From: an uncultured Clostridia bacterium
GTDB taxonomy: Bacteria; Bacillota; Clostridia; TANB77; CAG-508
Direction of reading: 5' to 3'
Length of the DNA: 38,423 nt
Assembly: GCA_947626605.1 (NCBI GenBank)
Contig: CANQSV010000014.1
Coordinates: 1 to 38,423, forward strand
Shown in pieces: positions 7,304 through 16,000 of the stretch; within the stretch, counting starts at the first letter, position 1; every line of letters starts with the position of its first letter. A program made the position numbers and the translations under genes. A model generated the notes under the pieces. That model was given only the letters and a program-made list of their open reading frames with translations, made no database searches and had not been told where the DNA came from.

Positions 7304-8296
7304 ATGAAATATAAAAAATTATTAATAATTGTAATAATAGCTTTATTTACAATGAGTATTGTAAAACCAGTACAAGCAGTAGATTTAGATAAAATATGGC
7401 AAGATGGATCTGATTTTTTAAATAGAGGAAAAAATGGTAAAACTCCATTTGATGGGGATAGCATGAAAGAAGCAACAGATACTTTATACAATATATTTTT
7501 TCTAGGAGGAATTGGCATAGCAGCTATTGTTGGTACTTTCCTTGGAATAAAATTCATGACAGAGAGCACAGAAGGAAAGGCAAAAATAAAAGAAGCATTA
7601 ATTCCATTTTGTATTGGCTGTTTTATAATATTTGGAGGATTTACAATATGGAAAATAACTATGAACTTGTTTAGAGATTTAGAGGATACGGAATTAACTG
7701 TTGCAAAAACAACCAAAATACTGGATGAAGCTTGTGCCGCTGGAAATCATTTGTTTGATAATTATTCAGATAAGAAATGTGATAATTGTGGATTCGAATG
7801 TAGCCATCCTTTGTCTAGTCCCAACAGTATGGGTGATAGAACTTGCACGAATCCGAAATGTGGAGCTAAATTCAGAGATTGTGGCTTTGGTAGCAGTGGA
7901 AAACCACATCAATATGTTCGTACGGGAGGAAATAGCGTACATTGTGAAATATGTGGTAATGAATGTACACATGCTACAATGGTAAAAGTTGATAATAATT
8001 TTCACAAGTGCCAAAATTGTGGTTATAGTTTTAATCATGTATTTGGTGGAGGATATTTTGGATGTGATGACTGTGATTTTACATGTACAGCTGCTGGAGG
8101 AAATGGACATAAATATGAGGATAAAGGACAGTATATAACATGTGCAGGTTGTAATTTTTCTAGAATGAGTTGTAAAGTAGGTTCAGGTGCTGGTGGAATG
8201 GGAAGGTTACAGCATGATTATTCTACCCCATATAAAGGTGGAAAGATATGCAAATATTGTTCTGCACCTGATCCAGCTAATCCACCACAATATTAA
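7304..8296 (+). CDS. pilin-like protein fused to a zinc-ribbon-like CxxC array
   Basis: A 330-residue protein. Residues 1 to about 25 are a signal peptide (cleavage near VQA). Residues about 55-120 form a two-helix pilin hairpin like that of its neighbours, with KFMTESTEGKAKIKEALIPF as the turn. From about residue 145 to the end it has seven CxxC pairs (CDNC, CTNPKC variant, CEIC, CQNC, CDDC, CAGC, CKYC), several followed by Cys-x-His, so successive small zinc-ribbon-like modules are likely. No standard pilin carries this tail. It could be an extracellular adhesive or tip domain, or a redox/metal-binding part. The gene lies 31 nt after pilin 1 and probably shares its transcript. Confidence 0.65.
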   Translation: MKYKKLLIIVIIALFTMSIVKPVQAVDLDKIWQDGSDFLNRGKNGKTPFDGDSMKEATDTLYNIFFLGGIGIAAIVGTFLGIKFMTESTEGKAKIKEALIPFCIGCFIIFGGFTIWKITMNLFRDLEDTELTVAKTTKILDEACAAGNHLFDNYSDKKCDNCGFECSHPLSSPNSMGDRTCTNPKCGAKFRDCGFGSSGKPHQYVRTGGNSVHCEICGNECTHATMVKVDNNFHKCQNCGYSFNHVFGGGYFGCDDCDFTCTAAGGNGHKYEDKGQYITCAGCNFSRMSCKVGSGAGGMGRLQHDYSTPYKGGKICKYCSAPDPANPPQY

Positions 8297-8322
8297 TATA
8301 AACTAAAAAAACAAGAAAAATG

Positions 8323-8351
8323 TTGCAAAATAACTTTTTTTAGGATATAAT
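8323..8351 (+). promoter_or_regulatory. separate promoter of the third pilin gene
   Basis: TTGCAA (8323-8328) and TATAAT (8346-8351) are separated by 17 bp. It gives a leader of about 78 nt to the start at 8436. With the strong terminator at 8818-8862 it makes the third pilin an independent unit. Confidence 0.65.
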
Positions 8352-8435
8352 TAAAAGGAAAGGGGAAAATTGCTTTTAAAATTTATCTCATAAAGAGTAA
8401 ATTATTATATATAATAATAAAAGGAGGAATAAGTT

Positions 8436-8798
8436 ATGAAAGGAACAATGAAAATATTATCTGTACTAATGATAGCAATAATGCTAGTAGCAGTAGTATC
8501 AATCCCAGTACATGCTACATCAACTACAGTACTTAGTGGTTTAGCTTCTAACATTTCAGCAGCATCAGGAAATGTAAGCGATGTATCTACAATGGCTGGT
8601 AAAGTAATAAAATGGATAAGAAATGTTGCAGTTATAGCTGGTGTTATATTGCTAACAGTAATAGGTTTTAAATATATGCTAGGAAGTGCAGAAGAGAAAG
8701 CAGATTACAAAAAATCTTTAATACCATTAGTAGTTGGTATAATCGTTGTAATGGCTGCAACTCAACTTATGACAATGATAATGAGCTTCTTAGAGTAA
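8436..8798 (+). CDS. VirB2/TrbC-like T4SS pilin 3, likely the major pilin
   Basis: A 120-residue protein with a clear signal peptide (residues 1-27, cleavage after VHA) and a Ser/Ala-rich mature start. It has two hydrophobic helices (about 62-85 and 96-118) around the turn FKYMLGSAEEKADYKKSLIP. This turn nearly repeats that of pilin 1 and also resembles part of both VirB6-like proteins (IRIVLSSTAPEKAKYK). GGAGG precedes the ATG. Its own promoter and a 17-bp terminator stem suggest higher or separately controlled expression, as expected for a subunit needed in many copies. Confidence 0.75.
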   Translation: MKGTMKILSVLMIAIMLVAVVSIPVHATSTTVLSGLASNISAASGNVSDVSTMAGKVIKWIRNVAVIAGVILLTVIGFKYMLGSAEEKADYKKSLIPLVVGIIVVMAATQLMTMIMSFLE

Positions 8799-8817
8799 TA
8801 TGAGTTAAATTATTACA

Positions 8818-8862
8818 TAAAAAATCAATTATTAAACAAAGTTTAATAATTGATTTTTTTTT
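8818..8862 (+). terminator. strong terminator after pilin 3
   Basis: A perfect 17-bp AT-rich stem (8821-8837 with 8841-8857) with a three-base loop ends in a nine-base T-run. It closes the pilin unit. Confidence 0.9.
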
Positions 8863-8901
8863 GTAATTATTTATGAATATAGTCCGGTGGTATTGAATAT
8901 G

Positions 8902-8995
8902 TGTAGGGGTCGGCGTCCGCCACTGCATACTGACGCTGTAACAGGCTGTAGGGGTCGGCGTCCCCGACGACCCGCAAATCAAGAACGGTAGAGAT
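8902..8995 (+). repeat. two tandem TGTAGGGG-type half-repeats
   Basis: One copy begins at 8902 (TGTAGGGGTCGGCGTCC, then GCATACTGACGCTGTAACAG, which also occurs in copy A at about 1303). A second begins at 8947 and is a compact hairpin ending CGACGACCCG, followed by GGTAGAGATGCTAATT at 8987-9002. The second may be nested inside or inserted beside the first. Confidence 0.8.
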
Positions 8996-9026
8996 GCTAA
9001 TTTATAGTGTTTGGAAATATAGCATT

Positions 9027-9177
9027 TGTAGGGGTCGGCGTCCTCGACGGCCCGCAAACACGAAACGGTAGAGATGTTAACAAATACAAATTTGAAATTA
9101 TTATGATAACAATATTTGTATGAAATAACATCTCTATTGTTAAATATTTTGGGTCGTCGGGGACGCCGACCCCTACA
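9027..9177. repeat. complete 151-bp TGTAGGGG palindrome
   Basis: Both ends are present. The left end TGTAGGGGTCGGCGTCC (9027 on) is matched by the right end GGACGCCGACCCCTACA (ending 9177). The inner arms AGAGATGTTA and TAACATCTCT pair, with AT-rich CAAATAC / ATTTGTA sequence inside. This looks like the intact form, from which the half-copies elsewhere derive. It encodes no protein. The rest of the gap (9178-9390) holds only short GAATAATGAATA-type repeats and no gene that I can support. Confidence 0.85.
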
Positions 9178-9393
9178 ACAGGCAAAGCCTTAACATCTTC
9201 AGCAATTTGTCACCCTTTTTTCGGTTTTAATGAATAATGAATAGTGAATGATGAATAATGAATAATTAATAAATCCCTAGGGAAATGGTGAATTATATAA
9301 AATGCATTAATATACATAATGAAAAACAATGTAAACCAAAACCGGAAACCTTTGTTACAACAATAAAACAAATGAAAAATATAATAAAAAAAT

Positions 9394-9433
9394 GGCAAAA
9401 AGTAGTGCATTTTGCCTGAAAATATAGTATAAT
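9394..9433 (+). promoter_or_regulatory. candidate promoter/operator of the long T4SS operon
   Basis: A TATAAT box at 9428-9433 lies 80 nt before the PrgI-like gene. No good -35 box is 16-18 bp upstream. Instead a perfect GGCAAAA / TTTTGCC inverted repeat (9394-9400 and 9410-9416) covers that place, as an activator or repressor site might. Confidence 0.35.
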
Positions 9434-9513
9434 AAAGATATATGGGTAAAAATATTTGCAATAGAAAAATAAACCAAAAGCATTAAGCAAAAGCAAAGGA
9501 ACAGGAGGCAAAA

Positions 9514-9879
9514 ATGGGAACATATAATTTACCAAGAAATACAAAAGGAGAAGGAAGAATCTTAATGATTTTCTCCACAAAAGCACTCATCTATACTGCT
9601 ATTGGAGCAGTTTTAGGTTTTATATTATTAAAAACGATTTTTTCACCACTAAAATTAACAATTGTGGGATTAGTGGTAATGATAGCATTAGCCTTTATAG
9701 GATTTGCTATAGCAACTTTTAAAATCCCAGAGTCAGATGCTTTTGAAATAACAAAAAATGCTGGTGGTTTAAATATAGATGAAATAATAGTTAGACTTGT
9801 AAAATTCAAATCAAATAAAAACAGAAAATACATATACAAAAGAGAGGGGGACAATAGTAGTGATGGAAAAAATAATTAG
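9514..9879 (+). CDS. PrgI-family (VirB3-like) T4SS inner-membrane protein
   Basis: A 121-residue protein starting MGTYNLPRNTKGEGRILMIF. Two hydrophobic segments follow (about 26-45 and 48-69), then a C-terminal part ending KFKSNKNRKYIYK. This architecture fits the PrgI/VirB3 family that sits next to VirB4 in Gram-positive T4SSs: a conserved N-terminal entry segment, a helix hairpin and an NRKYIY tail. AGGAGG lies 5 nt before the ATG. Its end overlaps the next gene by 20 bp, indicating translational coupling to the TraC-like gene. Confidence 0.75.
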   Translation: MGTYNLPRNTKGEGRILMIFSTKALIYTAIGAVLGFILLKTIFSPLKLTIVGLVVMIALAFIGFAIATFKIPESDAFEITKNAGGLNIDEIIVRLVKFKSNKNRKYIYKREGDNSSDGKNN

Positions 9880-11095
9880 TCTTTTTTTAGTACTATTAAT
9901 AATCCTACTGATGGTTCTAATAGTTTTGTGGATGATAGTTAAATGGAAAGAAAGCGAAAACAAAAAAGAAAATCCAACTGCTAGTGAGGAAGATGAAGAA
10001 AAAGATCCTAATGCAGTAACAAAGAAAAAAACTGTACAAAGTTTTATGGAATTTGAAAAAATTGAAGACAGTATGATAATAACTAAGAAAAATAGAAAAT
10101 ATATAATGGTAATTGAATGTCAAGGTATAAATTATGATTTAATGTCTGAGATAGAAAAAAATAGTGTTGAAAGAGGATTCTTAGAATTCTTAAATGCATT
10201 AAGACATCCAATTCAATTATATTTACAAACAAGAACAATTAACTTGAATCAGAGTTTATTAAGATATAAAGAAAGATTAAAAAAATATGAGCAAGAGTAT
10301 CAACAAGCAGAAAGAGCATATATTCAAAAATCAAATGATATAACAGCAACAAGTAAACAAATATTAGATGCAAAACTAGAATACAATAGGAAAAGAAATG
10401 TTTACGAATACAGTAAAGATATAATACAAAATACTGAAAGAATATCTCAAAATAAAAATGTATTAACAAGAAAATATTATATAATAATTTCTCAATTTAT
10501 TGCAGAATCAAAAGATGACAAAGAAGATTTAGAAGAAAAAAGAGAAGAAGTATTTCAGGATTTATATACTAAAGCTCAATCACTAATAAGAGCATTAGCT
10601 CCATGTAATGTTCAAGGAAGAATACTTAACTCAGAAGAATTGATAGAATTATTATATGTTGCATATAACAGAGACGAATTTGATACTTTTGGAATGGATA
10701 AAGCTATTCAAGCTGGATATGACGAACTATATTCTACAGGACAAGATGTTTACCAAAAGAGAATTAAACTATTAGACAAATTAATAGAAGAAAGGGCAGT
10801 AGAAAAAATAAATGATTTAGCTCAGATAGCAAGAAATGAGCAAGAAAGAGAAATACAAGAAAGAGAAGAAAATTTGAATACATACGTAAATGCTATGGCA
10901 AGAACAGTTTTAGAAAAAAATAAACAAGTATTAGGACAAGATATAGCAGAAAGAGTTACAGAAAAGCTGGATGAAGAGGAGAGAAAAAAAGAAGAGAAAA
11001 AAGAGAAGAAAAAAAATATGCAAAAGAAGCAGAAGGAGGGGATGAAGCATGTTCACAAAAAAGAACCAAAAGACGGAAAACGCAAACAAGAATAG
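9860..11095 (+). CDS. TraC-like / VirB4 N-terminal-like T4SS protein with membrane anchor
   Basis: This 411-residue protein has one N-terminal membrane helix (about residues 5-28) and an acidic linker. Then comes a globular block (about 62-130, SFMEFEKIEDSMIITKKNRK onward, including FLEFLNALRHPIQLYLQTRT) like the amino-terminal domain of VirB4/TraC-type proteins. A long coiled coil (about 135-215) and a second block (YYIIISQF to ALAPCNVQGRIL) follow, then a charged helical tail. No Walker motifs are present. I start at GTG 9860, 9 nt after AGAGGGGG; ATG at 9863 is equally possible. It overlaps PrgI upstream and VirB4 downstream, so it probably forms a complex with VirB4. Confidence 0.6.
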   Translation: MMEKIISLFLVLLIILLMVLIVLWMIVKWKESENKKENPTASEEDEEKDPNAVTKKKTVQSFMEFEKIEDSMIITKKNRKYIMVIECQGINYDLMSEIEKNSVERGFLEFLNALRHPIQLYLQTRTINLNQSLLRYKERLKKYEQEYQQAERAYIQKSNDITATSKQILDAKLEYNRKRNVYEYSKDIIQNTERISQNKNVLTRKYYIIISQFIAESKDDKEDLEEKREEVFQDLYTKAQSLIRALAPCNVQGRILNSEELIELLYVAYNRDEFDTFGMDKAIQAGYDELYSTGQDVYQKRIKLLDKLIEERAVEKINDLAQIARNEQEREIQEREENLNTYVNAMARTVLEKNKQVLGQDIAERVTEKLDEEERKKEEKKEKKKNMQKKQKEGMKHVHKKEPKDGKRKQE

Positions 11096-13004
11096 AGAGA
11101 AAAGAGAAGAGAGCCTTTTTAAACCTACAACAATAAAAGACCTTATAGCTCCATCTGGAATTGATGCTTCTAACTTAAATCACTTAGAAATTATATCTAG
11201 TATTACAAGATATGCAAGAAGCTTTTTTGTATCAACATTACCTCGTATGTGTACATTTCCAGAGTTGTTTAGAGATATGTATTTGTTTGGAGATATAAAT
11301 ACATCAATATATATAAATCCAGTACAAGAATCTAAATCTCAAAATGATTTAAACAGAGTAATAAATGAATTGGAAACAGAAAGAATTGTTGCAGAAGATA
11401 GAGGAAATATAAACAGAAATAGAACCTTATTACAAAAAAGATATGAAACAGAGCAATTAAGAGATGAAATTGCAGCGGGATATAATAAATTATACGAAGC
11501 AACAATAGTTTCAACACTATATTCATATAGTATAGAAGATTTAAATAGATTAGGAAGATTATTATCAGCAGAAATGTCTAAATCACTAATAGGAATAAAA
11601 ACTGCTTGGGGAATACAAGAAGAAGCTTTCAAATCAAATTTACCACTAATGAATAATCAATTAAACATAACTCATATATTCGATAGAAAATCCATGGGAA
11701 CAGTGTTCCCATTCACAACGTCAGAAATAGGACATCCAACAGGAATTCCACTAGGAATAAACAAACAAACTGGTGTCCCAATACTATTCGATAACTTCCA
11801 TTCATCATTAACAAACTATAATATGGTTATATTTGCTAAATCTGGTGCTGGTAAATCTGTAACAATGAAAACTTTAATTTCTAGGTCATCAGTACTTATG
11901 GGAATAGAAAGTTTAGCACTAGATGCAGAAGGTGAATATACTGTAGTTGCCGAAGCTCTAGGAGGAATTAATGTTGTAATAAGTCCAACATCAAAAACAA
12001 TTATAAATCTTTTTGATATAGAAGTTGAAAATATAAAAGATGAAATAACAGGAAAAGAAAGAAGCGTTTTAAACGTAGAAAATAAAGTAGAAGATGTTAC
12101 ACAAGCTTTAGTTACAATGGCAAGAGGAAGTACAAGAAGTTCAGAAGTAAATGAGCTTACAAAACAGATAATTGCCGAATCCGTAGCAGAAGAATACGCT
12201 GCGGCAGGAATAAATTCTAATCCAAACAGTTTATATAAAAATGCAAAAATTCAATTAACATCTAAAAATATGTCAGAAGAAAAGAAAGATATGCCTACAA
12301 TAGGTTCTTGGTATAAAAGGCTACAAAAGAAAGCAAGAGAAAATCGAAATCCAGATTATAATTATCATTACAGTTATTTATTAAAAGTAATGAAACAATA
12401 CATAAGAGAATATGATGGACAAATGGCATATTTTGATGGACAATCAACTTTCGAATTATTAGAAGGAGCACCTTTTATAAATTTGGATATCTCACAACTA
12501 GAAGAAAGATTTGCAAGACCACTTGCCCAACAAATATTGATGTCTTGGATATGGGAAAAATATGTTAAGAAAAACAGTGAAGATAAAAAAAGAGCAAGAA
12601 GAAAAAGGGTATTAATAGATGAGGCATGGATGTTGCTTCCATTCCCAGAAGCCGTAGACTTTTTAAATAAAATGGCAAGACGTGCCAGAAAAAGAAACGT
12701 ATCATTAGCAATCATTTCACAAAGATTCCAGGACTTTTATGAAAAACCAGAAGCTCAAGCAGTTTTAACATCATCAGATACAAAACTATTCTTAGCACAA
12801 GATAAAGCAGAAATAAATTATTTAAGAGAAGTATTTAAACTATCAGAAGGAGAGGCAGGATTCTTAATAACTTGTGGAAAAGGTGAAGGATTACTTAAAG
12901 TTGGAGCTGATTCAGCTATAATACAAATAAATCCAACAGCAAAAGAATTTGAATTTATGGAAACAAATATAAATAAAATAGCACAAATGCAGTTAAAAAG
13001 ATAA
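11049..13004 (+). CDS. virB4: VirB4/TraE-family T4SS ATPase
   Basis: The energising ATPase of the T4SS. The 651-residue protein has a basic start and a VirB4-type middle region (ITRYARSFFVSTLPRM, about 52-67). Walker A is KSGAGKS (264-270), followed by ALDAEGEY. Walker B is RVLIDEAWMLL (about 521-531), followed by the MARRARKRNVSLAIISQR block typical of VirB4 (sensor motif and arginine finger region). AGGAGGG at 11034-11040 lies 8 nt before the ATG. It overlaps the TraC-like gene by 47 bp. This is the best-recognised T4SS gene in the window and anchors the interpretation of its neighbours. Confidence 0.95.
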   Translation: MFTKKNQKTENANKNREKREESLFKPTTIKDLIAPSGIDASNLNHLEIISSITRYARSFFVSTLPRMCTFPELFRDMYLFGDINTSIYINPVQESKSQNDLNRVINELETERIVAEDRGNINRNRTLLQKRYETEQLRDEIAAGYNKLYEATIVSTLYSYSIEDLNRLGRLLSAEMSKSLIGIKTAWGIQEEAFKSNLPLMNNQLNITHIFDRKSMGTVFPFTTSEIGHPTGIPLGINKQTGVPILFDNFHSSLTNYNMVIFAKSGAGKSVTMKTLISRSSVLMGIESLALDAEGEYTVVAEALGGINVVISPTSKTIINLFDIEVENIKDEITGKERSVLNVENKVEDVTQALVTMARGSTRSSEVNELTKQIIAESVAEEYAAAGINSNPNSLYKNAKIQLTSKNMSEEKKDMPTIGSWYKRLQKKARENRNPDYNYHYSYLLKVMKQYIREYDGQMAYFDGQSTFELLEGAPFINLDISQLEERFARPLAQQILMSWIWEKYVKKNSEDKKRARRKRVLIDEAWMLLPFPEAVDFLNKMARRARKRNVSLAIISQRFQDFYEKPEAQAVLTSSDTKLFLAQDKAEINYLREVFKLSEGEAGFLITCGKGEGLLKVGADSAIIQINPTAKEFEFMETNINKIAQMQLKR

Positions 13005-13033
13005 AAAGCAAATTAGTTAGCAGGAGGTGGCAT

Positions 13034-16000
13034 ATGGAAAGTTTATTTTTACACCAAAATATTGTACAAAAGCTAATAATTGCAATAGTGTTAGTTATAC
13101 TATTTAATTTCATATCGCCTACAGCCTGCCAGGCTAAAGGATTTTGGTTGAAAGCAGGTGGGGAATTAGTAACGCCAATAATGGAATTATTTATGGCGAT
13201 AGCAGATGCAGTATTAAATGCTTTGCAAACAAATGTAGTATCAGAATTAAATATAATGATGCCGGCATCTTCGGAAGAATATAAAGATAAAAAGCGGTGG
13301 TGCATTAAAAATAATAGGAGCAATTTTATGCTTTGTAGTAGTTGTTATTGCAGTATGTGTAGCTGCAGATGTGGTTGTTACTGTTATTGTTCCTGCTGCT
13401 AAAGCTGGTTGGGCTACTGGTGCTGCAACTTCAACAATGGCAGCAATAGTTGGTGCTTTTCAAGGAGCAATAACCTCTGGAGAAGTTGGAACGCTATTAG
13501 GGTGTGTAATTGTAGGAGGTGTTGCTGGAGCTGGAGCTACACATTTTAAGAATGAAGCAGTCGAGGATTTTAAAGGAGAATTTGATATACCAACTATTGT
13601 ATATACACCATTTGCAATTTTTTCTGGATTAGTACCTTTATTTGATGTAAACTTTTTTAATCCAAATACGGGTTCAGTACAAGTTTTAAATGTAGCAGAT
13701 TGTATATCTGGAGGTAACAAAATACAAGCAATAGAGGATAAGGCTAAAGACCCTAGAAAAGAATTGGAAGAATCTATGAATGTAGAAGTTGACCCTTCTC
13801 AGTATGGAGGAAAATATCAGGAATTGATTATTGATATGAGTTATATTGCTAGCTGGAGTTGCTATGTAGTAGCTGCTTCGAATAATGATAGTTTAGAAGA
13901 TTTAACAATGCCAGAACAACAACAATGTTTAAATATTGTAACAAACTGGTTAGAAAATGGAGTATTATGTTTTAATTTTGACCCAAATTCAAACCAAGAC
14001 CTAAAAAATGCCTCTTCTTTACCAGTGGTGATTGAGGGCGTTATTAATAAAGACGTTGCAAGCGTCGGTCTTAATGAAATTAACAAACAAGTTTTAAGTG
14101 AAATACCTGATGTGAATAATTTTGATTATAAATGTCTTTCATTTGAGAAGATATTCAGAACTGTAGGAGGAGGGGAAACTGATCTTTTAGGGCACTTAGG
14201 ATTTTATAAAGATTTTTATAATCTAAAAATAAAAAGTGGACTAAACCTAAACGATTATGAGAGTACTTCAGCCTTAATAGATAAAGAATATCCTGGAGGA
14301 GTAACACAGTTAAAAAAAGAGTTATTAGAATTATTTGAGACAACAGTAATTTTGCAACAGCAGCTCATCAAAAATGGACTAAATAGTAAAACATTTGAAG
14401 ATACAAGAATAGCATCTGTTTTACAAAAAACAGTAAGTAGTTGGTATTATAATTTAAGAAATTTAGCTCTAGTAATTTTACTAGTAATATTAGTATATAT
14501 AGGAATAAGAATAGTTTTAAGTAGTACAGCACCAGAAAAAGCAAAATATAAACAAATGATTACGAATTGGGTAGTAGCAATATGTATTTTGTTCTTACTG
14601 CATATAATAATGATTACTATTTTAACAATTTCTGAAAAGATTGTAGAGGGGTTAAAGTCAAGTTGTGTGGAGTCAGTTGTAATTAATTTACCTAAAGATA
14701 CTAGATTAATTAAAGAAGATGGTACATATAACAAAGAACCAGTAGGAGATAATCCATTTGTTAATACTAATTTCGTGGGATATGTTAGATACTTAGCAGG
14801 AATTTATTGTGATAAAAAAGCTGATAGCAGTGCTCTATATGGAGTTGGCTATGTTGTAATGTATATAATGCTTGTAGTACAAACTTGTATGTTTACATGG
14901 GTATATGGAAAAAGGGTTGTATATATGGCATTCCTAACAATAATAGCACCACTTGTAGCTATAACATATCCTATAGATAAAATAGGAGATGGAAAATCGC
15001 AAGCATTTGATATGTGGATTAAAGAATATATATTTAATGCATTATTACAACCAATACACTTATTAATATATACTTTACTATGTGGTACAGCATTAGATTT
15101 GATGATGAAGCAACCAATATATGGAATAATAGCATTAGCATTTGTTGTACCAGCAGAGAAGTTTATTAGAAAGATGTTTGGATTTGAAAAAGCACAAACA
15201 CCAAGTGCATTAGGCGGAGCCGCAGGAGCAGCTTTGGCAATGACAGGAGTTCAAAGATTAGGTGGATTAATAAGACCAGATGGAAGAGATGATAGAGAAG
15301 CAGATAAACCACCAAAATCACATAGAATAAGACAAGTAGATACAAGTACTCAAAGCAATGAGCGTAGTGCTACAGATGCAGCAAGAGAAAGATATTTGGA
15401 AAATGGTAGTAGAGATATAAGAACAAATGGAGGATCATCAAATCAAAGAGAAAATAATAATCAAGCAAAAAATGGAGAAAATCCAACACCGATAGGAAGC
15501 GGAGATGATAATAACAATCCACCTAATAATGGAGGAACTCCACCATCAATAGAGGAAGACAGCAATTCACCAGATGATGATGGAAATCCACCAGTAACAC
15601 CATTAGGAGAAGTAGATAATTCAATAGATGATGGAGAAACTCCAACAACAATAGGAGAAGTTGATAATCCAATAAATGATGGAGAAAATACACCTACTGA
15701 TGGAGAAATCCCAACACCAATAGGAGGAGTAGATAGTTCAATAGATGATGGAGAAAATCCAGAACCAATAAAAGAAGCTAATAATTCACCAGATGATGAT
15801 GAAATTCTACAAGTAACACCATTAGGAGAAGATAATGATTCTTTAGATGATGAGGAGACTCTATCTACTGCTGAAGAAAATCCAACACCAGATGTAGGAG
15901 ATAATAGTACTCAAACTAATGGAATTAGTATGGATGAGATGGCAAGAAGACAAGCAGCGAGAGATCAAGCACGTATGGAAGAAAGAAGTCAAAGACAAGC

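Noticed and set aside
7701-8110. Alternative frames inside the zinc-ribbon pilin gene
   Set aside because: They are shadows of the CxxC-rich frame, with no start signals.
8878-9200. CRISPR array
   Set aside because: The repeats are palindromic, few, of unequal spacing and partly inverted. There are no regular unique spacers and no cas genes.
9210-9586. Minus-strand hydrophobic frames before the PrgI-like gene
   Set aside because: They have AT-rich, Phe/Leu/Tyr composition, no ribosome binding site, and overlap repeats and the start of a real gene.
13287-13296. Programmed -1 frameshift at T-AAA-AAG
   Set aside because: The downstream frame requires +1 or -2; a -1 slip ends at a stop within five codons.
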